Shown one piece after another: positions 34,834-43,570 of a stretch of DNA of 64,000 bases. The translations under genes were made by a program, and so were the position numbers. The notes beneath the pieces are model-generated. The model did not search any database, was not told the DNA's origin, and saw only the letters and a program-made list of their open reading frames with translations. The DNA is from Rhodopirellula europaea 6C. GTDB lineage: Bacteria > Planctomycetota > Planctomycetia > Pirellulales > Pirellulaceae. The stretch spans positions 1-64,000 of the forward strand of contig NZ_ANMO01000257.1 in NCBI RefSeq assembly GCF_000338295.1. The letters are read 5' to 3'. The first letter of the stretch is position 1. The number at the start of each line of letters is the position of its first letter.

Positions 34834-35879
34834 GCGAACCCTCTCGTGTTGTTTGCCCGTTGTGCCCGCTGCACTGCGACGATGTCGTGGTGAACACGGA
34901 CGGATCGGTTCAAGCAAACGGGTGCGAGATCGCTGAGTCCGCCGGTTCGTTGATGAACCAAGTGGCTCGCGCAGACGAGGCGACGTTGGCCCAGATCGCT
35001 GCCTGTGAGCAACCCATTCGCGTGATCACTTCGGGCGTGGATCTGGTTGCGGCCCGCCAATTGGTCCAGTGGCAATCCGACGGTGCGATCGAAGTTGAAA
35101 TCGAAACGGATCCTTCGGTCCAGGCCATTGGAACGGTCACACGTCGTGATGGAATTGTTGCGGCGACGCTGTCCGAAGTCGTCACGCATGCCGATTTGGT
35201 TTGGTTGATCGGCGAAGTCGATCCGGCTTGGCCTCGTTTGGAAGAGAAGCTGCGTCTGGAGTCCGCGGGTTCCGGTGCAACGATTGGCAAACGACAGTTG
35301 AAGCGTTGGGAGCGATGGACCGCCGATTTCGCTGGTCGGATGCATCACGCGATCGAGCACCCGGAGGCGAACGAAGAAGGTTCCGAGTTTCAAGCGCGGG
35401 CCAACCATTTTCGTGATAGCCAGTACGCGGCGATCGTGATCGGTCCCGGAGCGTTTGACGCGGACGAAGCGGAGATGACCGCCGCGATGGTGGCGCGAAT
35501 CATCCGCCGCCGCAACGAGTTGGCTCGGTGTGTTGGCGTGACCTTGGATCCCGCCGCGACGCTGCGAAGCGTTCATGCATGGCGGACTAATGAATCGCTT
35601 GTGCCGATGATGTCTGATTCAGAGATCGATTCCGCTCCGGTGATTCGTTTGGTGGGGATTGGCCATCGAACGTCCGGCGATCGTTCGGTCGATTTGCAAA
35701 TTGGCGGGCATGACCCTGGGGTGGAACTTGCCAAAGCGTTCTTGCCCGCGAGTCCTTGGACAAACTCCATGGTCATCCGAGGCGACGGATCCGTGACCTT
35801 GCCACTTCAAGAGCCAGTCGCTCTGTCTGTCGAGTCCCCCACCGCCATCGAGCAACTCAAAAAGGTGCTTCGAGAGTAG
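34830..35879 (+). CDS. Formylmethanofuran dehydrogenase subunit B-like protein (FhcB-like)
   Basis: 349 residues from a GTG overlapping the hemDE stop. The N-terminal VCPLCPLHCDDVVVNTDG resembles the CxxCxxxC-DD start of FwdB/FmdB and of FhcB, the formyltransferase/hydrolase subunit of the tetrahydromethanopterin C1 pathway known in planctomycetes and methylotrophs. Later ADLVWLIGEVDPAWPRLEEK and the end MVIRGDGSVTLPLQEPV also fit a molybdopterin-oxidoreductase-like fold shortened relative to FwdB. In FhcB the fold is not thought to carry molybdenum. No other C1 gene is nearby. The last codons are CGA GAG TAG, where GAGTAG is part of the flanking repeat. Confidence 0.55.
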   Translation: MSEPSRVVCPLCPLHCDDVVVNTDGSVQANGCEIAESAGSLMNQVARADEATLAQIAACEQPIRVITSGVDLVAARQLVQWQSDGAIEVEIETDPSVQAIGTVTRRDGIVAATLSEVVTHADLVWLIGEVDPAWPRLEEKLRLESAGSGATIGKRQLKRWERWTADFAGRMHHAIEHPEANEEGSEFQARANHFRDSQYAAIVIGPGAFDADEAEMTAAMVARIIRRRNELARCVGVTLDPAATLRSVHAWRTNESLVPMMSDSEIDSAPVIRLVGIGHRTSGDRSVDLQIGGHDPGVELAKAFLPASPWTNSMVIRGDGSVTLPLQEPVALSVESPTAIEQLKKVLRE

Positions 35880-36018
35880 AACAGTTGTCCCCAACTGTTC
35901 CGCCTCGCAAGGTTCACTACGAGGTTTGTTTCGAACTGTTTGGGCTTGGAATGGGTGGGCCGGACGCTGGGATGTTGGGCCTCGCACACGGAACATTTGG
36001 GGACAAATGTTCTACTCT
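35873..36018 (+). repeat. RAYT-associated repeat, copy A
   Basis: 146 bp. It begins AGAGTAGAACAGTTGTCC and ends GGGGACAAATGTTCTACTCT. Each end is a hairpin: GAACAGTTG / CAACTGTTC around a short loop on the left and GAACATTTG / CAAATGTTC around GGGGA on the right. The two termini are inverted repeats of each other (AGAGTAGAAC / GTTCTACTCT). The middle, with CGGACGCTGG, is shared with copies B and C. The left edge supplies the TAG of the FhcB-like gene. Confidence 0.9.
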
Positions 36019-36024
36019 GAGTTG

Positions 36025-36167
36025 GTAGAACAGTTGTCCTCAACTGTTCCGCCTCGCAAGGTTCACTGCGAGGTTTGATTCGAACTGTTTGAGTTTGGAA
36101 TGGGTGGGCCGGACGCTGGAGTGTTGGGCTTCGCACACGGAACATTTGGGGACAAATGTTCTACTCT
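36025..36167 (+). repeat. RAYT-associated repeat, copy B
   Basis: 143 bp in the same orientation as copy A, separated from it by six bases (GAGTTG). It starts GTAGAACAGTTGTCC and ends TGTTCTACTCT. It differs from A at scattered positions only. Its right edge contains the stop codon of the RAYT gene read on the minus strand. Confidence 0.9.
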
Positions 36168-36880
36168 GGGGGATTCGAATTCGTACGCTCCCAGTACAAA
36201 AACTCGCCTGGACGCAGGTTGGCTTTGGCTGGGTTGTCGAAAATGTATTGCTGCAAATAGCGGAACTGTTCGGGACTGCGGATGATGTGATCGAATGGCT
36301 CCGGTTGCCAGAATGGTCCGGAGGTTCCCAAGGCTTGGTTGATTTGGCGGGCTGAGTAACGCATCCAGCTTTGGCTGACGACACTGAGGTTTGATTCTGG
36401 ATCGAACTGCACGATGGCATGGACGTGATTGGGCATCACCACCAATCGATCCAGTTCATACTTGGTTCCCCTATGGAATAGCAAAGTTTCTCCCACGATC
36501 TTGGCGATCTCAGGATCGCGAAGCACGCAAGCTCCATGGCACGCGTCGAGTGATCGATGGAAGAGTTGGTCGGATCGTTTTTGGAACTCGCTGCGTTGAT
36601 TGGGAGCAAGTTGCTCCATCATTCTGTCGTGAGTCATCAGATGACGAGAGACGGTTGATTGAGCGAGGCCAATCGGCAGGTCACGTATGCGCAACCAGTC
36701 TTCGAGTTCACGCTGCCAGCGTTGAACCACTTCGGCTGGCATCGAATCCGCCGTCCGGAATGTGACGAAGATCGCAGCCCCCGGTTGAAACCAGTGAGGG
36801 AGGTTCCGCTCGCTCACGAGAAGCTCTGCACAGGGATCAAAGCTTTGAAAAACCGGCTGTGGCTCATCTTGGTTCATCAA
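36161..36880 (-). CDS. REP-associated tyrosine transposase (RAYT, IS200/IS605-like Y1 family)
   Basis: 239 residues. The Y1 HUH signature is VVMPNHVHAIVQF (His152 and His154) and the catalytic Tyr is probably Tyr212 in RYLQQYIFDNPAKA, the normal RAYT spacing. PGAAIFVTFRTADS near residue 35 is the usual N-terminal strand. Such enzymes cut and join single-stranded REP/BIME hairpins and are usually single-copy and vertically kept. Here the gene is bracketed by direct copies B (at its 3' end) and C (70 bp before its 5' end) of a two-hairpin repeat, the expected substrate. Its last codons are CCA GAG TAG, the TAG lying in the copy B terminus. The gene is intact. Confidence 0.9.
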   Translation of the reverse strand: MMNQDEPQPVFQSFDPCAELLVSERNLPHWFQPGAAIFVTFRTADSMPAEVVQRWQRELEDWLRIRDLPIGLAQSTVSRHLMTHDRMMEQLAPNQRSEFQKRSDQLFHRSLDACHGACVLRDPEIAKIVGETLLFHRGTKYELDRLVVMPNHVHAIVQFDPESNLSVVSQSWMRYSARQINQALGTSGPFWQPEPFDHIIRSPEQFRYLQQYIFDNPAKANLRPGEFLYWERTNSNPPE

Positions 36881-36949
36881 CGCAGTTTAGCGAACGAGGC
36901 GTTCGCCAAGGTGGATTCGGGAACGCATTCTCTGAAAAACGAGTTCCCC

Positions 36950-37095
36950 AGAGTAGAATAGTTGTCCTCAACTGTTCCGCCTCGCAAGGTTTGCTGCGAG
37001 GTTGGTTTCGAACTGTTTGAGTTTGGAATGGGTGGGCCGGACGCTGGAATGTTGGGCCTCGCACACGGAACATTTGGGGACAAATGTTCTACTCT
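36950..37095 (+). repeat. RAYT-associated repeat, copy C
   Basis: 146 bp, same orientation as A and B, with the left hairpin slightly changed (GAATAGTTG instead of GAACAGTTG). Its right terminus holds the TAG of the kinase gene on the minus strand. It lies between the kinase stop and the RAYT start. Confidence 0.9.
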
Positions 37096-39878
37096 GGTGC
37101 CGCGCCGCTTTCGGATCGCTGTTTGAGGTCGTTTAGCATGGCGTGCCAGAAGTCTTTGTTGTCGTCGGTTGATTGTTGGTACATCGACAGATTTGGCAAT
37201 GACTTGACCAGACGCTCGAGTCGATCGTGGGCCTGTTTGGGTTGTTCGACGTGAGTGGTGTAGACGGATGCCAGTCCTTCCTGGAGACGTTGGCGAAGAA
37301 ACGTCAGCGGACGAAGCCATTCGGCGTTCTGGCTGGCTTGGTATTGGCGATCCATTTCTTGGAAGCTTCGGTCGAGATGAAAGGCGATCAGGGAAGGAGC
37401 CTCCGGATCGATCGTCGCTAAGCCTTGGACCACGTCGTTGAAAGACGAACCGTCCATCGAGTACCAATTGAAGCGAGGATGGGCCAGCGTTTCCGCTGCG
37501 AACTCAATCGGGAACTGAACACGCCCTTCCCTTCGCATCTCGGTGGCGGCGAGATAGAGCTCGGTGGGCAAAATCCAATCCGGTGGATTGGGGTTGGTGT
37601 GGGCCTGGGGGCCACCACCGAAACCGCCCATTGAAAACCCGTAAACCGCGTTGGGATCGGAGTAGTCCCATTTGGTCTGCCCTGTCGCGGGATCGACCTC
37701 TCTTCGTTCGTATTTGGCGACGGCATCATTGACCTGCTCTTCGACATAGTCGGCAATCCAATCTGGAGCGGCAATATGCGGGCCGCTGTCCTGAAGGATC
37801 CGAAGGGCTGTTGCCCAAGCCATTTCCCGACTGGCACTCGCTTCTTTGGCGGCATTCCAGGTCTCATCGCTGACCTGAGAGGACAGCTTCCGCAGTTCTT
37901 CGGACGCTGTGCCGAGTCGGATGAGAAGTCGTTCAACCTTGGCTCTGTCTTCCTGTCTTTCAGCGGATTTTGCGAAGTACGTCGGGGCGGTCTCTCGTTG
38001 CTTGAGATAGTCGGTGTTGGCATCCATTCCGGATACGTACTGGCCCGTCACGTATTGGTTCAGAAGCAAAATGGTGGCGGATTTTGATCTCTCGTTTCCG
38101 TGGGCCAGGTATTCTCCAAGCGGCTCCAGCCCGGGAGTTGGTAGGAAGTGGGGGTAGACTTCCGTGAGATAGCCCATGAATCGCGGGTCGGAGGGGCCTG
38201 TCACGTTGAACACATCGCTGTGTTGATTCGGAGGTCGTTCAACCAGGATCGTTCCGTGTTCACTCGCACGCGCGAGTGTTAGCTTCGCAACTTCAGCTCG
38301 ACGGGGAGAGTTGCGAGAGAGTCGTTCCGCAGCGCGCATTGCCTGTCCAACCGAATCAATTTGCTGCTCGTTTTGAAGGATTCCAAGCCAAGCATCCAGA
38401 TTCTTGCCGTGGTAGACGATTCCGTTTGTTGGGTCCGCTACAACTGGTTCGGATTGTTCTGCAACACTTTGTGCAAGAGCCACTGACCTTGGCTCACCGT
38501 CGTCCTCCTCCACCGCAACCTTGGTGTCTTTGCCGTCTGTGGTCACCGTCACCAGACCCTTGTCGGTTTTGATTTGAATCACGACCGTTGCGAGCAAGAC
38601 GGCTGCCGCGAACCATCCCAGCGGACCCATCCATGCGGTCCAGGTGTGTTTGCCGTTGCCCGGTGGCGGCGAAGCGGGATTCGTTGCCAGTGGGAGCGAT
38701 GGTGTGATTGGTGCATCGGATGCAGGTGTCGATTCCGCTCGCTTGAGCAACGCTTTTAAGTTGGCTTCGCCGGACCAGGTCGCAAGTCGCTCGGCAACGA
38801 TTGATCCGCTGGGACGCTGGTCGGGTTGCCGGTGCATCATTTGACCGACGAACGATTCCAATTCTGTTTCGACCGACGGTTGAAAACTGCTCAGCGGAAG
38901 CGGAGTCGATCGATTGGACTCGCCCGTGATCGCCAACACTCGTGCCGCCAGGCCGCCTTCGTTTGCATGCGGCCAACGGCCTGAGATCAGACGGTACAGG
39001 GTCGCGCCGAGCGAATAGATGTCCGACGCCGGTTGGACTTTTCGGCTGTCGAGCAACTGTTCGGGCGACATCGCAGGCAACGTACCCATCAGGTGTCCCA
39101 CCGTTGTGAGTCGGTCGTCCGTTGCTAGCGGATCGTCGCCCGCCAGGACCAAACCCAGGTCCAATAGTTTGACGGTTCCGTCTCGCGTGAGCATCAAGTT
39201 CGACGGCTTCACATCGCGGTGGATCAATCCCGTTTCATGCACGTGCATCAATGCCACGGCGGACTGGCGAGCGATCTCGCAGGCGTCCGCGACCGGCAAT
39301 GATCCCAGTCGATGAGCGATCTTGCCGACGTCCATGCCGTCCAAGTATTCCATCACCAAGTAGTGCCAACCAGAATGAGTTCCCGCATCGGTCGCACGGA
39401 CGATTCCTGGATGTTCCAACGACGCGACGGTTGTCATTTCTCGATCGAAACGATCCAACCAACCTGGTTCCATCACTCGGTGAGGCGGCAGCAACTTGAT
39501 CGCACATTGCCGTTTCAGTCGGTTGTGGCGAGCCAAGCACACCATCCCCATGCCGCCCTGCCCGAGCTGCCCCAGAATCTCGTACGGACCGATTTGGTCG
39601 ATGGGAAGATCTGCGGCAGCATGGGGAACCGGCACGTTTGCGGTCATCAATTGAGCGACCGCGAATTGGCAGGCGGACTCAGCCAGCACGGAATCTTCCT
39701 CTGAGTCCGCATTGGCAATTGGAGACAACGCGTCCCACTTTTCCGGGATGCGTGACTGGCATTGCTCGCACTGATCAACATGCTTGGATGCTGAATCGAA
39801 CTCGTTACTGGAGAGTTGTCCGTCGAGCAAGCGGTTCAATTCTTCGATGCTCAGACAATCGGTGCTGGTGGCAATCAT
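37089..39878 (-). CDS. Membrane Ser/Thr protein kinase with N-terminal zinc-finger-like segment
   Basis: 929 residues from the ATG at 39878; a GTG at 39947, one base after the sigma factor stop, is also possible. Near residue 33 HVDQCEQCQ has the H-x3-C-x2-C spacing of anti-sigma zinc fingers. The kinase domain spans roughly 97-365: GQGGMGMV glycine loop, Lys128 in CAIKLL, HRDVKPSNLM (catalytic Asp222), DLGL in place of DFG, and SPEQ. A transmembrane segment follows near 410-435 (GWFAAAVLLATVVIQI), so the ~490-residue C-terminal part, of unknown fold, is probably outside the cytoplasm. It is co-transcribed with an ECF sigma factor, a known planctomycete pairing. The final codons CCA GAG TAG are supplied by repeat C. 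Confidence 0.88.
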   Translation of the reverse strand: MIATSTDCLSIEELNRLLDGQLSSNEFDSASKHVDQCEQCQSRIPEKWDALSPIANADSEEDSVLAESACQFAVAQLMTANVPVPHAAADLPIDQIGPYEILGQLGQGGMGMVCLARHNRLKRQCAIKLLPPHRVMEPGWLDRFDREMTTVASLEHPGIVRATDAGTHSGWHYLVMEYLDGMDVGKIAHRLGSLPVADACEIARQSAVALMHVHETGLIHRDVKPSNLMLTRDGTVKLLDLGLVLAGDDPLATDDRLTTVGHLMGTLPAMSPEQLLDSRKVQPASDIYSLGATLYRLISGRWPHANEGGLAARVLAITGESNRSTPLPLSSFQPSVETELESFVGQMMHRQPDQRPSGSIVAERLATWSGEANLKALLKRAESTPASDAPITPSLPLATNPASPPPGNGKHTWTAWMGPLGWFAAAVLLATVVIQIKTDKGLVTVTTDGKDTKVAVEEDDGEPRSVALAQSVAEQSEPVVADPTNGIVYHGKNLDAWLGILQNEQQIDSVGQAMRAAERLSRNSPRRAEVAKLTLARASEHGTILVERPPNQHSDVFNVTGPSDPRFMGYLTEVYPHFLPTPGLEPLGEYLAHGNERSKSATILLLNQYVTGQYVSGMDANTDYLKQRETAPTYFAKSAERQEDRAKVERLLIRLGTASEELRKLSSQVSDETWNAAKEASASREMAWATALRILQDSGPHIAAPDWIADYVEEQVNDAVAKYERREVDPATGQTKWDYSDPNAVYGFSMGGFGGGPQAHTNPNPPDWILPTELYLAATEMRREGRVQFPIEFAAETLAHPRFNWYSMDGSSFNDVVQGLATIDPEAPSLIAFHLDRSFQEMDRQYQASQNAEWLRPLTFLRQRLQEGLASVYTTHVEQPKQAHDRLERLVKSLPNLSMYQQSTDDNKDFWHAMLNDLKQRSESGAAPE

Positions 39879-39948
39879 GACGGGCTTTCGGTGCGAGGGA
39901 TCGATTGGTTGACCACACAACGCTTGGATTGGGCGGCGATTGGACACC

Positions 39949-40536
39949 TCAGCGATGAAAATCTTCCAATTCTTTTCGCAATCGTTGCAGCACCCGTGAG
40001 CGAGCCTTGTAGACCGTCCATCGACTGACGTTCAGTTCGCCTGCCACCGTCGCGGGATCGCAGCCTTCGACGGCGGTCCGCCAAAACATCTGCCAGGTTT
40101 TGGGATCGGTCGATTGCCTCAGGACTTGCAGCATGCGGTTCTGAATCGACTGCACATCATCGGCGAGTTCGCTGGGCGGATCAGAGCTTTCTCGCTCGGC
40201 CCACTGCAGCGCTTCGCCATCGAGCACGATCGGAGAACGTTGGTTGGCACGTTGGCGATCGCGAAGTTTGTTGCGAGCGATCGTCCACAGCCATCCGCGA
40301 AAAGTGGCGCCGGTTTGGTCCAGGTTGAACCGCGGGAGAGCCTTGGCGACCGCGAGAAACGTTTCTTGCATCACGTCCGCAGCGTCGGCCGACTGGGCCC
40401 CGCATCGGCGGATCCATCGGTAGACGATCGGACCGTAGACCTGGACCAGCATCTGCCAGCCCTCATCGTCGCCGTACCGGGCCCGTTCGAGCAAGGATGG
40501 ATGAGTCGATGGTTCCTCGACGGCGTCGAGTTTCAT
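39949..40536 (-). CDS. ECF-type RNA polymerase sigma factor
   Basis: 195 residues from the ATG at 40536 (MKLDAVEEPSTHPSLLERAR); the frame is open to 40587. Region 2 contains YGPIVYRWIRRCGAQSADAA and DVMQETFLAVAKALPRFNLD, then FRGWLWTIARNKLRDRQRAN. Region 4 holds DPATVAGELNVSRWTVYKAR. This is the sigma type found with Ser/Thr kinases in planctomycetes. No separate anti-sigma gene is present; the kinase downstream carries a zinc-finger-like N-terminus and could play that part. The stop lies one base from the earliest kinase start. Confidence 0.92.
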   Translation of the reverse strand: MKLDAVEEPSTHPSLLERARYGDDEGWQMLVQVYGPIVYRWIRRCGAQSADAADVMQETFLAVAKALPRFNLDQTGATFRGWLWTIARNKLRDRQRANQRSPIVLDGEALQWAERESSDPPSELADDVQSIQNRMLQVLRQSTDPKTWQMFWRTAVEGCDPATVAGELNVSRWTVYKARSRVLQRLRKELEDFHR

Positions 40537-40646
40537 GAGGTGGCCTGATGCATGGGACGAACGAGTTTGCGAGAGCCGAACCGGCATCCCGCAAGCGTTT
40601 CTCCCAAGATAGCAGCCAGATCACTCGGCAAGTGGTGGAGGCCTTC

Positions 40647-42209
40647 TCACCCTCCGCATCCACCACAACCTCCGCACCCGCCTCCACATCCCGCATCGCC
40701 CCCGCCACCGCTGAAGTCGAAACTGCTGCTGCCGTCTCCGCTGCTCCAATCAATCCATCCGGTCGAGTTCGATGCTTTTTGGGCAGCCTGGATTTCTTCC
40801 CCGTACAACATGTCGTTGGCGAAAAGTTCCGAGGCATCGGTGAGCACGTAGGCCGCGACCGCGGGACCCCAACACGCCAGGGAGGGCAACTCATCCACAT
40901 CGCCACCGTCGCTTTGGTGAGCTGACTTCAACCCCGTTTCGGGATAGCTTCGCTGCGATCGTTCTTGGACCGATTTGCCCAGGGAAGTCAAACGCTCACG
41001 ACCCGCCATGTGAAACGCGACCGCGAACCCGACGGTCGCGATGACCATTTCTAAAATGAGAAACCCAATCGGGCGATCGTTTTGGATTCCCTGCATGCAC
41101 CTGAGCCCACCAACGACCAACAAAATACCAGCCACCCCCAACGCACCCACGTGAAAACGCTTGCGTTGTTCGGATGATCTCAGCAACCCCGATTCACGCA
41201 TTTGCGATTCGGCATTGGTTGCGGTGGAATGGATTGCCACCAGCAATCGTTGGAACGATTGCGGAGCGTTGCTGGAAGCCAGGTAGTCAGTGGTCACCTT
41301 CATCGCGCTGGCAGCAACCGGATCATCGTCATGCTGGGCCTGCAATGCACCACGATCAAGGATCGTGAATCCATGTTGATCGCACTGGACGATGCCGCGC
41401 TTTTGCAATGCTACCAAGGTTGTTTGCAGCAATCGTTTCTTGCCTCCCGCTAGGATCGACAGTTGTCCCCAGCCAACTTTGGGAAGAGCGGAAGGATTGT
41501 ATGACCAGCCGTTGCTGATGTGAAACCAAACCAACAGGTAGACAAAGCCGACGACGATTGCCGCACCATACAACGCCAAGAACGTTGGTCCGTCCAAGTT
41601 GAACGGGAACAGCGCCGCGAAAGGTGTCGCTGCCAATCCTGCGATCGCGAGGTGCGACCCTTGCAATGATTTGCCGGTCAAGTTCGGCTTTGGAATCAGC
41701 CAGAACTTGCGTCTGTCAATGCGAAGCGACGCGATCGATTGAGCGAAGCGTTCTTCCGTTGGCGGCCAAATCTCCACCGGGGCTTTGCCAAATGCCCGCT
41801 CATAAGATGCAAGCGTTTGTTCGTATTGATCTTGGTATCGAGCACGTTCTTGGGAGCCACCTTTGGTTGGGCCGTGGTGAAGCGGTGATGGCAGGACTGC
41901 TTGGCACAGGTCCACCCAATAGTTCTCGGTGTAGACCAAGTGTTGATGCCAAACTTGATCGACCGCGTCCGATGGAGTCACACTGTGACCCGCGGTGGCT
42001 GCCAGATACAGAAACCTTCGGTACTCGTCGATGCAGTGACGGGCGTGTTGGATGCTCCAATCGTTTTCCCGGGCCAATCGTTGCGAAAACGAGAGACCGC
42101 GAGTGGGCGGATCGGCGGTCCAATCCGCTGATTCGCCTCCAATCGGAAAATGAAGAATTTTCTGCCACAACGCGTCATTCGTGACGTTTTCATGCATTGT
42201 TTTCATCAT
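40647..42209 (-). CDS. TIGR04222-like membrane protein with Gly-Cys-rich C-terminus
   Basis: 520 residues from the ATG at 42209, supported by GGAGG six bases upstream; the frame is open to 42290. The N-terminal soluble part has DAVDQVWHQHLVYTENYW, as in the glycine-rich-domain-like (GRDP/DUF1399) motif. The middle has about five hydrophobic segments in two groups (around HLAIAGLAATPFAALFPF, FLALYGAAIVVGFVYLLVWF and VGALGVAGILLVVGGL, FLILEMVIATVGFAVAFHM). The end is a run of Gly and Cys, GDAGCGGGCGGCGGCGG, typical of TIGR04222 proteins. Function unknown; a metal-binding or modified tail is possible. Transcribed in the same direction as the sigma factor, 110 bp upstream. Confidence 0.75.
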   Translation of the reverse strand: MMKTMHENVTNDALWQKILHFPIGGESADWTADPPTRGLSFSQRLARENDWSIQHARHCIDEYRRFLYLAATAGHSVTPSDAVDQVWHQHLVYTENYWVDLCQAVLPSPLHHGPTKGGSQERARYQDQYEQTLASYERAFGKAPVEIWPPTEERFAQSIASLRIDRRKFWLIPKPNLTGKSLQGSHLAIAGLAATPFAALFPFNLDGPTFLALYGAAIVVGFVYLLVWFHISNGWSYNPSALPKVGWGQLSILAGGKKRLLQTTLVALQKRGIVQCDQHGFTILDRGALQAQHDDDPVAASAMKVTTDYLASSNAPQSFQRLLVAIHSTATNAESQMRESGLLRSSEQRKRFHVGALGVAGILLVVGGLRCMQGIQNDRPIGFLILEMVIATVGFAVAFHMAGRERLTSLGKSVQERSQRSYPETGLKSAHQSDGGDVDELPSLACWGPAVAAYVLTDASELFANDMLYGEEIQAAQKASNSTGWIDWSSGDGSSSFDFSGGGGDAGCGGGCGGCGGCGG

Positions 42210-42403
42210 TGAGTTCCTCCAACACAGAAGGGCACGTGCCCAACCCAAACGAGGCGCTGCCGAACCGATTTTTGCAGATTGGGAATGCACGGTGAACGCT
42301 CACCGACATGGGAAACACCGGCTAAGATGTCCGCAAAAGGATTGCGATTGACAGGTGTTTTTGGTGCCGGTCGCAAGTTGCCCCGCCGAATCGAGGAAGT
42401 TCC

Positions 42404-43570
42404 ATGTTTGCCTGGAAAGATCCATTCTTTCGCCGATTGTTCGCCGCTTGGTTGCTTGGTTCGCTCATGACAACGTCAGCGTGGACGCAGTCGCCAAGCG
42501 AGGAATTATCAGTTGGACAGGACTCGACCGCCACGGTTGCGTTGACCTCTGATATGGCGGATCAGTGGGCGAATTTGGTGCTGCATGGCGTCGACACGGA
42601 GTTTCCAAACAAACTGTCGCTGGTCTATTCCAACCCCGATCAAATCGGCACGCCCAAAGAACACTTTCCGGCGTTCTATGGATGTTTTGATTGGCACAGC
42701 AGTGTGCACGGTCACTGGGTGCTGGTGCGTTTGCTGAAGCAACATCCCGAGATGCCCGCGGCCACCAAAATTCGCGAAACGTTGTCTCGGCATTTGACAG
42801 CTGAGAACTTGAAACGCGAAGCGGAGTTCTTTGCTCGCGACGAGAACAAGTCCTTCGAACGCATGTATGGCTGGGCTTGGTTTCTGCGTTTGGCGATGGA
42901 GTTGGATTCGTTCGACGATGAAGATGCGGTTCGGTGGCGTGGGGCACTTGAACCGCTCGAGGAATTATTGGTTGAAAGGATCACCGCTTACCTGCCGCTG
43001 TTGACGTTCCCGATTCGAACGGGCCAGCATCCCGACACCGGGTTTGCGCTGGGGCAAGTGTTGGACTACGCGAGGTCTCGTGACCTGGACGACTTGGAAC
43101 AGTTGGTGATCTCGCGGGCTCGCGATTTCTATTTGACCGACATCGATTACCCGGTTCAGTACGAACCGTCCGGTCACGACTTCTTCTCGTCGGCGTGGAA
43201 CGAGGCGGACTTGATGCGGCGAGTGCTAACGCCGGAGGAGTTTTCAGACTGGCTGGACAAATTTGTTCCGAAGCTGAGACAGCAACTCACCGATGGGACG
43301 ATCTCACCGGTCAGCGTCAGCGATGTCACCGACGGCAAACTGGTTCACCTCGCCGGGCTGAACCTCAATCGAGCTTGGTGTTTGCAATCAGTCGCGAATC
43401 ATTTGCCGGAGCAGCATCCTTTGGTAGCCGCCATTCGAACCAACGCGAGAGAACATTTGGTCGCGGGATTGGCTTACATCAACAGCGGTCACTACGAAGG
43501 CGACCATTGGTTGGCCACGTTTGGGTTGTATGCGATCAGTGGCGTCGGCCAATTGGGACCGAACCAATGA
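42404..43570 (+). CDS. DUF2891 protein, secreted
   Basis: 388 residues with a signal peptide (RLFAAWLLGSLMTTSAWTQS). FYGCFDWHSSVHGHWVLVRL is the central DUF2891 motif; FERMYGWAWFLRLAMEL, FPIRTGQHPDTGFALGQVLD, GHDFFSSAWNEADLMRRVL and LVHLAGLNLNRAWCL follow. The all-helical pattern resembles (alpha/alpha) toroid proteins, but the activity is not known. The TGA overlaps the ATG of the cyclase gene (ATGA), implying joint translation. Confidence 0.85.
   Translation: MFAWKDPFFRRLFAAWLLGSLMTTSAWTQSPSEELSVGQDSTATVALTSDMADQWANLVLHGVDTEFPNKLSLVYSNPDQIGTPKEHFPAFYGCFDWHSSVHGHWVLVRLLKQHPEMPAATKIRETLSRHLTAENLKREAEFFARDENKSFERMYGWAWFLRLAMELDSFDDEDAVRWRGALEPLEELLVERITAYLPLLTFPIRTGQHPDTGFALGQVLDYARSRDLDDLEQLVISRARDFYLTDIDYPVQYEPSGHDFFSSAWNEADLMRRVLTPEEFSDWLDKFVPKLRQQLTDGTISPVSVSDVTDGKLVHLAGLNLNRAWCLQSVANHLPEQHPLVAAIRTNAREHLVAGLAYINSGHYEGDHWLATFGLYAISGVGQLGPNQ

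Noticed and set aside
35873-37095. Classical insertion sequence with terminal inverted repeats and target duplication
   Set aside because: The enzyme is a Y1 HUH RAYT, not a DDE transposase; the repeats are direct and hairpin-built, and no target duplication was found.
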